Shown here: positions 20,993-32,118 of the stretch, piece by piece
Position numbering within the stretch: the stretch's first letter is position 1
Layout of the letters: the number at the start of each line of letters is the position of its first letter
Assembly: GCA_963576475.1 (NCBI GenBank)
Contig: OY754978.1
Location: 9,546,299 to 9,610,298 of the forward strand
Source: Molanna angustata
Lineage: Eukaryota; Arthropoda; Insecta; Trichoptera; Molannidae
Direction of reading: 5' to 3'
DNA length: 64,000 bases
The notes under the pieces: model-generated
What the model was told of the DNA's origin: nothing
Databases searched by the model: none
The model's input: only the letters and a program-made list of their open reading frames with translations
Program-made: the position numbers and the translations under genes

Positions 20993-22994
20993 AGGAGGAG
21001 AGAGATATAACAAGAAACATATTATAATATATGGAGGATATGCGGGCATGTAATGTCTCTGAGGACGATGCTCAGGATAGAACGAAGTGGAGGAGCGCAG
21101 TAAGGAGAGCTGACCCCACCACCATGTGGGATAAAAGCTAAGGAGGAGAGAGATATAACAAGAAACATATTATAATATATGGAGGATATGCGGGCATGTA
21201 ATGTCTCTGAGGACGATGATCAGGATAGAACGAAGTGGAGGAGCGCAGTAAGGAGAGCTGACCCCACCACCATGTGGGATAAAAGCTAAGGAGGAGAGAG
21301 ATATAACAAGAAACATATTATAATATATGGAGGATATGCGGGCATGTAATGTCTCTGAGGACGATGATCAGGATAGAACGAAGTGGAGGAGCGCAGTAAG
21401 GAGAGCTGACCCCACCACCATGTGGGATAAAAGCTAAGGAGGAGAGAGATATAACAAGAAACATATTATAATATATGGAGGATATGCGGGCATGTAATGT
21501 CTCTGAGGACGATGCTCAGGATAGAACGAAGTGGAGGAGCGCAGTAAGGAGAGCTGACCCCACCACCATGTGGGATAAAAGCTAAGGAGGAGAGAGATAT
21601 AACAAGAAACATATTATAATATATGGAGGATATGCGGGCATGTAATGTCTCTGAGGACGATGATCAGGATAGAACGAAGTGGAGGAGCGCAGTAAGGAGA
21701 GCTGACCCCACCACCATGTGGGATAAAAGCTAAGGAGGAGAGAGATATAACAAGAAACATATTATAATATATGGAGGATATGCGGGCATGTAATGTCTCT
21801 GAGGACGATGATCAGGATAGAACGAAGTGGAGGAGCGCAGTAAGGAGAGCTGACCCCACCACCATGTGGGATAAAAGCTAAGGAGGAGAGAGATATAACA
21901 AGAAACATATTATAATATATGGAGGATATGCGGGCATGTAATGTCTCTGAGGACGATGCTCAAGATAGAACGAAGTGGAGGAGCGCAGTAAGGAGAGCTG
22001 ACCCCACCACCATGTGGGATAAAAGCTAAGGAGGAGAGAGATATAACAAGAAACATATTATAATATATGGAGGATATGCGGGCATGTAATGTCTCTGAGG
22101 ACGATGCTCAAGATAGAACGAAGTGGAGGAGCGCAGTAAGGAGAGCTGACCCCACCACCATGTGGGATAAAAGCTAAGGAGGAGAGAGATATAACAAGAA
22201 ACATATTATAATATATGGAGGATATGCGGGCATGTAATGTCTCTGAGGACGATGCTCAGGATAGAACGAAGTGGAGGAGCGCAGTAAGGAGAGCTGACCC
22301 CACCACCATGTGGGATAAAAGCTAAGGAGGAGAGAGATATAACAAGAAACATATTATAATATATGGAGGATATGCGGGCATGTAATGTCTCTGAGGACGA
22401 TGCTCAAGATAGAACGAAGTGGAGGAGCGCAGTAAGGAGAGCTGACCCCACCACCATGTGGGATAAAAGCTAAGGAGGAGAGAGATATAACAAGAAACAT
22501 ATTATAATATATGGAGGATATGCGGGCATGTAATGTCTCTGAGGACGATGCTCAAGATAGAACGAAGTGGAGGAGCGCAGTAAGGAGAGCTGACCCCACC
22601 ACCATGTGGGATAAAAGCTAAGGAGGAGAGAGATATAACAAGAAACATATTATAATATATGGAGGATATGCGGGCATGTAATGTCTCTGAGGACGATGCT
22701 CAAGATAGAACGAAGTGGAGGAGCGCAGTAAGGAGAGCTGACCCCACCACCATGTGGGATAAAAGCTAAGGAGGAGAGAGATATAACAAGAAACATATTA
22801 TAATATATGGAGGATATGCGGGCATGTAATGTCTCTGAGGACGATGCTCAAGATAGAACGAAGTGGAGGAGCGCAGTAAGGAGAGCTGACCCCACCACCA
22901 TGTGGGATAAAAGCTAAGGAGGAGAGAGATATAACAAGAAACATATTATAATATATGGAGGATATGCGGGCATGTAATGAGGACGATGCTCAGG
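20885..22994 (+). repeat. 148-bp tandem array, 14 full units plus one truncated, derived from a LINE 3' end
   Basis: Units start with GGAGGATATGCGGGCATG at 20885, 21033, 21181, 21329, 21477, 21625, 21773, 21921, 22069, 22217, 22365, 22513, 22661, 22809 and 22957, a constant 148-bp step. Each unit holds the last LINE codons (AEDMRACNVSEDDAQDRTKW onward), the stop, and a 3' UTR ending in ATATTATAATATAT. Units are nearly identical apart from variants in one 10-base spot: GATGCTCAGG, GATGATCAGG or GATGCTCAAG. The final unit has lost TGTCTC and breaks off at about 22994. It lies in the intron between the blocks at 19209 and 23086. Confidence 0.98.
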
Positions 22995-23085
22995 AAATTT
23001 ATTAAATCGTGAAAAAGACGTGGCATCAAGTCAACTCCGAAAATATCTTTCTTCTTGACATTCTTTCCTCCACTGCGGAATAAAG

Positions 23086-23364
23086 ACCTCTTTAGTCTGC
23101 ATCGCCCAAAACCTCTAGATGCTCCCGGCGAAAGCGCCTCCTGGAATTATATGGAGGATCTGTGCGAAGATATGGACTGCAGCATGTACAAGGGAACAAG
23201 AGAACAGACCAAAATGGAAGAGAAGATGCGAGAATTTCCTGCCGAAAAATATTCGAAATTGAATCCAGAGACGGAAAATTTACATTCGCTCGTCCCTAAA
23301 TTGTCGCTTCGGCATCTAGGTCTTACCAGCAAAATGAACAATGTCGTCAGACCATCTTTAAGAG
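23086..23364 (+). CDS. Exon of an unidentified multi-exon gene (~93 codons)
   Basis: An open block after a pyrimidine stretch and AATAAAG. With one base carried from the previous exon, the first codon is Asp and the frame reads DLFSLHRPKPLDAPGE, WNYMEDLCEDMDCSMYKGTR, EEKMREFPAEKYSKLNPETE and LRHLGLTSKMNNVVRPSLR. It ends TTAAGAG followed by GTATGG, leaving one base, which joins the next block as Asp. The density of Lys, Arg, Glu and Asp and the raised GC are protein-like. No known domain recognised. It starts about 90 bp after the end of the tandem array, so the acceptor sequence is unusual. Confidence 0.55.
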
Positions 23365-24490
23365 GTATGGTTTACAAAAACTCTTAATTTATTTCTGTCC
23401 ATCCTTCATTGTCTTTTCTTCACTCTCAATTCGGTCATATACATCAATACACAAGCGTATCGATGAACTTATATCTTCCATTTCAAACTGCTTCAAATAA
23501 CAACTAAACTGATATCAATTCCCCGTCCTTAGTTTGCCGGGAATCTAGCAATAGAATATGTGCGATAGTCAAATCCCTACAACTACTACTTATGTGTAGG
23601 TATAAGTAATGAAATTAATCATCGTCAGTAAAACTCGACGTAGTCAATTAATTAATACTAACCATAGTTTCGCTGAGGTATTTACATATTTGGAGGAAAT
23701 TAATAATAAATATAATATTGTTGCTAGTTTGCAGACTCACTTCCAATATTATAACTAAATCACAACAATTACTATCTTAAATAAACTCTCGAATACTCAA
23801 TCTACCCACAAAGTACATACAACTTAATCATTATTAAACATTAATTTAATCTTAATATGTTAGAAATATTATAATCTGAGCACCTAGTGTAAGACGTACG
23901 AGTATTTGTGTTCCTCGCATAATATTGTTAATTGTGCACTGAGAAAAAAATATTTATAAAGCAGAATTCCGTTTATACAATACAAAACAATATAGTATAG
24001 TTTAAACAGAATTCTGGTTTCCGAGTCAATATGTTTATATCAGCGTGGGCAGAAAATTCTAATTGCTTGTTAAAGTGTATCACAATCAACATTTTCTCTA
24101 CCTTTAGAAAGTCTAATCGAATAACTATAGACGAAGTCGTTCAATAGCTAGATATATAAAAGCCTATGATGAATTATATGACATGAATTAGGTACCCAAG
24201 GTACCGCAGGTACCCAAATTATTACGATACAAATTATATATATACAATGTTATCTTTGCGGCAGATGGAGGATAGTTTGAAGAATGTAAAGAAGCTATTT
24301 TGCACTGCCCAAAACCATGAAGGTTTGTCTCAATAATTGACAACGACAAGGAAACCTTACACGACGCATGAAGAAGAAGACGATCATACCAAGAGATATG
24401 TCATCGGGTGCTTGATTTGAAGAGAATAGAGCATGGTCTTCTTTCATGTTTCCTTATAATATTCCCATCCTGCATCCAACCACATAATGC
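23365..24490. other. Intron sequence, no gene seen
   Basis: AT-rich with scattered short repeats. A short G/C-containing patch near 24260-24420 has no readable domain. Confidence 0.4.
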
Positions 24491-24493
24491 ACA

Positions 24494-24805
24494 TTCATTC
24501 ATTCGTCCTTTTCCTCATGACTGAGGATAGCGGCTGTAGTCTGTCGCCACACGTATGGCCCGCCTCCATGCCAATCTGTTTTGGGCTGAACGCAGAGCAC
24601 CAGTCACCGAAGACCCCATTGTGGACTTAACCAAATCGCTCCATCTGGTCGGTGAGCGACCACGAGATCTCCGTCCCTCCACGCTGCCCATCACAACAAG
24701 CTTCTTCTCGAGGCAGTCTGGTTCCCTTCTGGCAATGTGTCTAAAGAATTGAAGGATACGTCTGTAACATATCGTCGATAGACGATCCTCGATCCTTAGC
24801 TCGCA
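24494..24805 (-). pseudogene. 5'-truncated copy of the 11.5-kb RTE LINE
   Basis: The minus strand reads LRIEDRLSTICYRRILQFF, RHIARREPDCLEKKLVVMGS and GRRSRGRSPTRWSDLVKS, nearly identical in DNA to 11495-11800. Both copies share the 3' end (GAATGAATG). This copy stops abruptly at 24805, typical of incomplete reverse transcription. The high identity implies recent movement of the family. Confidence 0.95.
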
Positions 24806-25139
24806 AGGATATGCACACAAGGATATTATTTACTGGCACAGCTTTCGAATGTTACTAATCATCTTCTGATTTGATTTCTGATGGAGCTGTTAACATCTTC
24901 CAAACAACTATGATAAGGAACCATTTACTTTTAATCGATATATTGTAGCATTCATGTAATAAAAGCTATTTTTTTATTACTCGCTATTAAGACCGATCTG
25001 CCAAAGGTATCTCTTGGGAGTGCAGTATTAATTAAAATCATATTGCCTCAATTGTTGATATATTCCACATCGCCGAGTCTCAACTGAAGAGAGAAGTTCT
25101 TATTAATAAAATCCAGATATATCTTATAGTCCAATTGTC

Positions 25140-25680
25140 CAATAGATAGCAACGTTTTCGATTAATCATTTTTAATGCCTGTTTTTTTTATATTTATTTC
25201 TTGTTGTATGAAAAATGTAAGTCTGGCACCTAGGAGTTGTTGCGTTTGCACCATCCAGTGTGCATCCTCTTTAATAAAATCCGTCCGCTTGTGAAATATG
25301 TAGGTATTTACTATTACTGAAATATGTAAAAAAAAATAAAAGGAAGAATTTTTATTTTTTCTTTTCAGAGATCTTCACGGGTGTGCGCTGAACAAATCAC
25401 CAAAATTCATTGTAATCAGATGGATGGTATAAGAGCACAAAAAGGACTTACACAAAGATACAAATGATACTAAAATCTGCATTTTTCACCAATAGAAAGG
25501 GAATGTACACTGGTAAACACAATAACTCCCAGGTGCCAGACTTACCTTTTTCATACGTATTACGTATATATTTAATTAGGAAGGAAATATCAAAACAACA
25601 GCCATTAAGAAAATAATTGTTTTTTGATGATGCTATCTGACAGACATTCATTCATTATTTTTTGCACATCATTTCAACAT
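25140..25680. repeat. Dispersed inverted-repeat element, family U
   Basis: The left part has AAGTCTGGCACCTAGGAGTTG and TGCATCCTCTTTAA. The right part has the inverted equivalent CAATAACTCCCAGGTGCCAGAC. Other copies: 44085-44400 (left part) and 16035-16150 (right part). Non-coding. Confidence 0.7.
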
Positions 25681-25824
25681 TAAAAAAATTATATAACTTG
25701 AAAATAATCAAATACTTAACTAAAAAAAAATTTAATTCTAAATAATCGATTTTTTTAGACGGAATTCTGGTTTTATAATTTTTTTTTTCTCAGTCTACCA
25801 ACAGAATTTCTAATTTATTTTCAG

Positions 25825-25877
25825 ATTATATTGCGAGAATGGTGAAGTGGAACCAGTCACCTACTCTTAAACATCAG
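25825..25877 (+). CDS. Exon of an unidentified multi-exon gene (17 codons)
   Basis: An excellent acceptor TTTATTTTCAG precedes 53 bases. With the one base left from 23364 they read DYIARMVKWNQSPTLKHQ, followed by donor CAG/GTATAC. The exon ends in phase 0. Small, so it rests mainly on splice signals and phase agreement. Confidence 0.48.
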
Positions 25878-26040
25878 GTATACATTTGCATATAGACACA
25901 GAAAGTGCCCCTTTCCTAAACAAACCTTTACTCAAAAACTACTTGTGGGTACATATAACAAATACATACATACACTCGGCACTGGTAAATTAGCCCGCCG
26001 TTTCTCCCTTTTGAATCCATGTGAGTAGAGTTAGTTACAG

Positions 26041-26079
26041 CTGAAGAAAATTAACTATGAACGTAGTAGACCCCCATAA
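26041..26079 (+). CDS. Probable terminal exon of the unidentified gene
   Basis: Acceptor GTTAGTTACAG at 26040, then 12 codons reading LKKINYERSRPP and a TAA stop at 26077-26079, in the phase required by the previous exon. The nearest AATAAA on the plus strand is near 26473. A 13-codon match is weak alone; the phase chain supports it. Confidence 0.4.
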   Translation: MKKINYERSRPP

Positions 26080-26530
26080 AACTCACGCGGAGAAACTTCA
26101 TATTATGATATTGGATTGCACGATGGAAGTATGATGAAGTCATAAACTAATCAAAAACGTACAAAAACTAGTCAGATATTTTTTTACACAAAATGAAAGT
26201 ATGAATACATGTAACGGTTAATTTGTAGTTTCTATTGAAGTCGACTCAATATAAATTGCTGCAATTGTAATATTATATTATATTATTATTATGTAAGTAC
26301 ATCACTGATTTTTTACTATTCATAAGTGCTAATTTGTTCCGTAAGAAGCATTATTAAAATAGTAAAAATCCATAACATAAAATCGCCCATGAGTTTTACA
26401 TCCCAAACCGATACTAAGCTACTGGACAGTACCTACCTACATTATCTAACACTGTCTAATAATAAGCTAGCAATAAACGGCGCTCATTAGTTTCACATTA
26501 CTAAAAAATGCTTATCAATTTCAAATTACC

Positions 26531-26750
26531 TATTTATTTAATATTGCTTCTCGGGCAACTAACAGGTACTATGTCAAATATTAACTTAACACGCACCCAA
26601 TAAGTTGCCACATTCCGGAGACTTACGATATTAATCGTCTCACAGATCCAGACTGAAAACACAATTAAAAACTGTGTCTCCACCGGGAATCGAATCCGGG
26701 ACCTTTGGCTCAGCAGTCAGATATCTAACCAACTGAGCCACGAAGGCCGA
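26531..26750 (-). repeat. tRNA-derived SINE, full copy
   Basis: Reading the minus strand: GGCCTTCGTGGCTCAGTTGG (A box), B box around GGATTCGATTCCCGG, body with TGTGTTTTCAGTCTGGATC and TGTGGCAACTTATTGGGTGC, ending TTGCCCGAGAAGCAATATTA then A/T-rich. Transcribed by pol III and moved by a partner LINE. Confidence 0.92.
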
Positions 26751-26825
26751 CAACCTATGAATAATACCTATAAGCTACACTACTTAACGACACGTATAGT
26801 TTTTTTTCGGCCTTATAGTTTTTTT

Positions 26826-27055
26826 CGGCCTTCGTGGCTCAGTTGGTTAGGTATCTGACTGCTGAACCAAGGGTCCCGGGTTCGATTAACGGTGGAAACA
26901 CAGTTTTTAATTGTGTTTTCAGTCTGGAGCTATGAGAGTATAAATATCGTAAGTCTCCAGAATGTGGCAACTTTTTATTGGGTGCGTGTTAAATAATTAT
27001 TTGACATAGTACATGTTAGTTGCCCGAGAAGCTACATAAATTAAAATAAAATAAT
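26826..27055 (+). repeat. tRNA-derived SINE, full copy, head-to-head with the previous
   Basis: CGGCCTTCGTGGCTCAGTTG starts the A box. B box GGGTTCGATTAAC. Same body and 3' end (GTTGCCCGAGAAGCTACATA). It lies about 75 bp from the opposite SINE, so the pair could fold into a long hairpin. Confidence 0.92.
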
Positions 27056-28385
27056 ATATATTGCTCTTAGGATAACTATATTATATAAATAATTTCTTAA
27101 AATAAACACAAATTGATAAACAAATTTCGACAAGATTGCATAGTATTTTCTTCATTAAAATCACCAAGAAAAACTACAATTTGCAACGTGAATGGTGTGA
27201 GTTTTATAACTGTAGAATCACACATGAAAGAAAATTGGTCTTAAAATATTCATCAGCACATTTTGAATAAATATTATGAAAAACAAATAAAATGTACATA
27301 TGAATACAGGCACAATAATATATAATTGAAACAACTATAATTATAATTCTACTTTCTAATATGTCTATGACTTACTGATATAATTAAATATAAATTACTA
27401 ATTTTACAATCTATGTAGGTATAATGTACAATATGATGCAGTAATCTAATCGCTAATGAAGGATCTAAAACAATTCTAAAATTTAATATAAGCTACACTA
27501 AAGATTTAATATGACATACACTAAAGATTTAATATGACATACACTAAAGATTTAATATAACACAAATAAACATGTGGTTGACACAATCTGAACCAAATGT
27601 TTCTCCCTAGTGCACGTTTGTACATCACCTAAAAATAAAAGGTATAGGTACAACTGTTGCAGGCAAAATTAAAATGATGCTCCTAGCAGCTGCAAATAAA
27701 ATAATAAAAACAATGTTACTTTGAAATAAATTAATGCACGACGACCTAAAAATATTAAAATCATCGGCGGTGCAGTCAATGGAAAGTAAAACGAAAACAA
27801 AAAATAAATAAAAGAAGGAAAAAGCACGTGTATTGAAAATAGCCACATAACGTTGTCATATGGTGAGCTGCATGACATAACAACTTACTATTGACCGACA
27901 TCGGAAGATTAATAATATTAAGAAGATTATGGGTCTGAGTATAAGAGGAAATATGTGTAAAATGTGCTGAAGTGTCGTACATATAATATTGTCGTATAGT
28001 GCAAACCACGTCTTTAGAAATGTCTCATTTGTCTCGATGTTCGAAAGAATGCAAAAATCGATCATTTTGACAACGCACCGCTGAACTATATATTTGAAAA
28101 TTAATTTGAATGTACGTTAATATATTGTGTGATATTAATATTGCGTAGAAACATCAAATAAAATGTTGTGCAGATAATATTATTTCCGGTGTGTAAGTAA
28201 ATATATTGTATTCGGTGAAATATGATGTCATTAATATGTTGTGTGGACACGTAAAATAAAATACCTACCGTTTGTTGTGTAAACACATAAAATATTACGA
28301 ATGCACGTCAATTGTGTAAAATATGTCAATACTAAAATAAAAATATGTCATATATATACACATACCTACACTGGATTTTTGTCCC
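27056..28385. other. AT-rich stretch, no gene seen
   Basis: It contains a 3-copy, about 25-bp tandem repeat (ACACTAAAGATTTAATATGA) at 27490-27560. The small minus-strand open frames in 27.6-28.3 kb are Phe/Ile/Leu-rich chance frames. Confidence 0.5.
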
Positions 28386-28389
28386 TGTT

Positions 28390-28612
28390 GGGAGTCAATG
28401 ATATTTTTAGTCAATTTTCAATATTTCTATACAGGCGAAGTTGGAATAATATATATTTTGGTGAACGTAGGGCAAGCGCTTAAAATAATCACATAAACCA
28501 GCCGATGACGGGTCGTAAGCCCTGTAGGTGCCTTGATTTCCCGGTTCTACTATAATATTCCAACTTTGTCTCTAATGATATATTAAAATTTGACCAAAAT
28601 AAAATATATTAA
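28390..28612 (+). repeat. Inverted-repeat element family T, short copy
   Basis: TCCCTGTTGGGAGTCAATGA, GCGAAGTTGGAATAAT, CCAGCCGATGACGGGTCG and CTGTAGGTGCCTTGATTTCC match the 17.6-kb copy, with the interior deleted. Confidence 0.8.
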
Positions 28613-28629
28613 AATTTGATTATGTTTTT

Positions 28630-28797
28630 GGAGGATATTTACCCAGGAGGCAAAAGAAAGGTCGGGAGGACGGCATTGTGAGGAACGTGTCCCAGCTACT
28701 GAATGTGCCGAACTGGAGGATCGCAGCAAGTGATAGGAGATGTTGGAGGAGGAAGTTGCTGGAGGCCATTGAAGCCAAGGGGAGATATGGGCTATAG
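28630..28797 (+). pseudogene. RTE-type LINE C-terminal tail
   Basis: The plus strand reads GREDGIVRNVSQLLNVPNWR, IAASDRRCWRRKLLEAIEA and KGRYGL with a stop, the pattern found just before the stop in several RTE-type LINEs (VPNWR-AA-DR--WR). Upstream domains are absent. 5'-truncated. Confidence 0.75.
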
Positions 28798-29602
28798 ATC
28801 CATTGAAGAAATAAAAACATGTCCATATAATGTTAAGTAGTATGTGTATGATGTGTAAAAATATAAAATAATATCTAAATATTTCACGTATGTATGTAAA
28901 AAAAATATTATATATATTCACCTAATACTTTGAAATATTCGGTTATCTGTGTAGACAGTATAGATTAAGAACATTTGGTAAATACCAAATATTACTAATT
29001 TACAGTAATGATAAGTATGTATGTAGGTATATGGATTCCTAGGGTGGATGCATGCGTTTATATTATCCAAACAAATAATATAAGAATCACGATGATGAAT
29101 GATACAATCGTACTAGAAACAGTCCATGAGACACTCTGGAGATTAAACTTGGTTGATAGACCCACCCAATGCACGGATTTAATCGCAATTAGTTCTCAAA
29201 GAAAATCAAAACTGGACAATAAACTCATTTAACTTTGAAACAAGATAAAATCTTCCGATATTGATTGCGCATTGCGTGATTCATTTCTTAGATGGCTCTA
29301 ATTATTACACACTGGTTCGTATTTTTTTCACTTAACTTATTGGCCACAGTTTCATATGATTAACATATTGTGTACATTTACGCTACAATCTGTCAAGTAA
29401 CCAGGTTAAACAAAGAAATGAAGATAAAAAAAACAAGGTGAAATATCCGATTTATTTCAAAAGATTTATTTTCTTTGACGGTATGATCGTTTAGGCTCAT
29501 TAGGACCTTACCAAATGATCAGAAAATCGGTTTAGTAAAAACCAAAGACAACAGGAATACCGTAAATATTGAGAAAATTAAAACAACAAAAATTATCCCG
29601 CT

Positions 29603-29860
29603 ATGTTATGTAATATGGAGCCATCTGTTGATGAAAATATAGTTAAAGATTTGAATAATTATCGTGATTCATCAAAAGGGGACGAACAAGACAAACTAAT
29701 TAATGGAGAAAAGTTCAATAAGACCAAGTTTAATCTTCGAGTTCGGCGTTTATCTACGTTCCCTAAGGGAGAGTCCATACCGGTGGTGATGGTAATAAAG
29801 AAACAAGTTTTAGTAGACCTTGAGGTTGTCATTGGGGATCTGGAGCGAGACGTCGGGTAG
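29603..29860 (+). CDS. Unrecognised ORF, 85 codons, probably retroelement-derived
   Basis: ATG-initiated frame beginning MLCNMEPSVDENIVKDLNNY, then FNLRVRRLSTFPKGESIPVV and VLVDLEVVIGDLERDVG, ending at TAG. GC rises sharply over the end and the following 100 bp (GGGACCCCGCCC, AGCCCCGACCTCCTCCCG), unlike the AT-rich neighbours. The Pro/Arg-rich downstream text resembles LINE 3' ends I have seen but I cannot name the family. Host exon or LINE fragment: the second is more likely. Confidence 0.35.
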   Translation: MLCNMEPSVDENIVKDLNNYRDSSKGDEQDKLINGEKFNKTKFNLRVRRLSTFPKGESIPVVMVIKKQVLVDLEVVIGDLERDVG

Positions 29861-30239
29861 GGACCCCGCCCTTAGGGGGCCCAGCGCTGGAGCCAAGCCC
29901 CGACCTCCTCCCGTTACCTGGAACCACCACAACAACATTTGGTCACAGACCTTTGCTCATCAACATTGTCGTCATTATTCTTACACAAACTTGACATCGA
30001 CCCAAGGAAGTTATTTTGAACGAAAGTAGATAAAATGGATGAATGATGATTAGATTCGAAAAAACTAGGGCCGTGGTACTATAATATTCGAAAAACATTC
30101 TGTGAAATTGTTATGGAAAAATCAAGGTTTATTGCGTTTTATCAAGGTTAATCAATATATTCAAACATCAAAGACAATTTTGCTATTTATAAGAAAGAAA
30201 AAAACATAGATTTTATCGTGTTATATAAAAGTCCTTTGA

Positions 30240-30720
30240 GTAATAATATTAAAAAAACATAAGCCCGTTCGGTTTTAAATATTCGAACTACAATAAACAT
30301 AAGCGCGCTTAGTTTTAAATATTCGAACTACAATAAACATAAGCCCATTTAGTTTTAAGTATATATTCGAACTACAATAAACATTACCTCGTTTAGTTAA
30401 ATATTCGAACTACAACAATAAACCCGTTTAAATTCTACGTTTAATTAGTTAAAAAATAAACTTTTCAGATAATATAAAATTTGTTGTTGTTTTTTGCACG
30501 TATAATATAATGGCGTGAAGCGGTGTATGATTTTATAAATAATTAATCCCGTTGAGTTATATATTCGAAAAATATAAGCCCGTTCAGTTATATATTCGAA
30601 CATCATGAGCCAGATAAGTTATATTCGAACAAAATTTAGTTGAATCAAAACATAATAAGCCTTTATAGTTTCGATATTTTTTGTAACATATTCGAACATA
30701 AATCCGTTGTGTATTCTAAA
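30240..30720 (+). repeat. Degenerate tandem repeat with TATTCGAAC core
   Basis: At 30246-30432 a unit of about 46 bp (ATAAGCCC, TTTAGTTTTAAATATTCGAA, CTACAATAAAC) occurs four times. Looser copies with ATATTCGAA continue to about 30720. It has no coding meaning. Confidence 0.85.
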
Positions 30721-31179
30721 ACCAGGAATCTGTAGTCAAACATATATTTCGCGGTCGACGAATTTCTTGAAACTTTCGGCAATTCGGCGATGCTCTCGCG
30801 AGTCGCCATAATTACAAGAACCTAAATAGTCAAAATACGGAGTAAATCTATAGCATATCATATAATTTAAACACAGGTTTTCCAAGTTTAGACACTTGCA
30901 GCTCGTATTTTGGGAACCAACAGTCATAAAATACCACATTAAAAATTAATTGCATTAATTATATAGTGTTCATAAATTATAATATCTGGCGATCTAAATA
31001 AATCTAAAATTATAAATAAATACATATTAGAAACATTTGCTAAATTAATACAGCAGTTTTGAGTAGATATTAGTTTTAAGCAACGCGCACTTGAATAAAC
31101 ATTAAAAATGTTATATTCAACGAACTCAACAATATGGTCTATTATAAAATAATAATTATACATTATATTATCAAGCCAT

Positions 31180-31345
31180 GTCTCTGTTATTGGGGTAAGA
31201 AGAGAGAACCTAAATCGATACACTTTTTCTTTGCATACATTCACTTATATTGTTTGTTATAACATTTTACATAACCGTCTTTAAGAATATTGTTTACATA
31301 GTCGTGCCAGTATTTTTTTGGCTAACCCCTACCTATCATTCATAA
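31180..31345 (-). repeat. Decayed LINE 3' tail, same family as 15.2 kb
   Basis: CAAGCCATGTCTCTGTTATTGG, AGAGAGAACC and CCGTCTTTAAGAATATT correspond to the tail and last codons of 15155-15400 with many changes. Confidence 0.6.
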
Positions 31346-31569
31346 ATATAAAATAATATAATATTAAATTTTAATTCAGACTTTGTTTATTCATTTTTTC
31401 CATATCACCAAACATTCTATTGACGATATCCTTTTTCAGGTTACATTCAGATTTGTCATACCATAGCCTTCTCCTCATTTCCGTGGCATATATATTATTT
31501 TTATGCTTTTTCTGTCATGGCATAAGTCGGTAATAATACACTTGCATTATGAATGCCAAATATGAGTCT

Positions 31570-31832
31570 TCCCCCGGGCCACAACGTGGAGTGGCGTACG
31601 TGGAAGTCACTAAACTGACTGAGAACGGGCGTTGGGAGAACGCTGGATAACTTGTCTACATGGGGCTTCCTGCAACAGGGAATACCTACGACATGTGACT
31701 GTGGAGAGCAGCAGACCACCGCACATCTGTGCAGCTGCCCCTCAAGTCCAGTCAACTGCACCATGCACGATCTAATGGTGGGCAATGATTGTGCTATTGA
31801 CGTTGGTAGGCACTGGCAGAAAATTGTATAAA
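31570..31832 (+). pseudogene. LINE C-terminal fragment with CCHC-like end (Jockey/R1-like)
   Basis: The plus strand reads LRTGVGRTLDNLSTWGFLQQ, GIPTTCDCGEQQTTAHLCSC and PSSPVNCTMHDLMVGNDCAI with a stop. The motif R-GVGR...L--WG-----C-CG--Q---HL--CP is the usual C-terminal finger of Jockey/R1-type LINEs. A TGA interrupts the frame just upstream. Confidence 0.8.
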
Positions 31833-32118
31833 TCCGTTGCTGACACGATAGAAGAAGAATAATGAATGCCAAATTACTAAAGTAATAAATTAGAGTACCT
31901 ACTATATAAAAAGAAATTTGAGATAATATGATTTATTATGTTTCTAAACAACAAAGTACTACACATTTGCGGGGCGAATTTCCTACTGTTTTGCGAGCTA
32001 AGATTATAATAATTTTACATTCTTTAAAATCAAGATACATCAATAAATCATTTAGACATTAAATTGATGGGTTTTACAAACTATTGAGTCCACATAGATA
32101 CGTGTATTCTGCCTTACA

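Noticed and set aside
20885..22994. CRISPR array from the regular direct repeats
   Set aside because: The whole 148-bp unit is repeated with no unique spacers, in a eukaryotic genome, and it is LINE-derived.
26816..26900. A tRNA gene from the A and B boxes
   Set aside because: No acceptor-stem closure or proper anticodon arm; the sequence continues into a family body shared by many copies, so it is a SINE.
27625..28286. Cluster of minus-strand Phe/Ile/Leu-rich frames
   Set aside because: Expected in AT-rich DNA; no splice sites, no conserved pattern, and overlapping alternatives of equal length.
31501..31872. 123-codon minus-strand frame
   Set aside because: Antisense of a Jockey/R1-like C-terminal finger that has the conserved Cys/His pattern on the plus strand.
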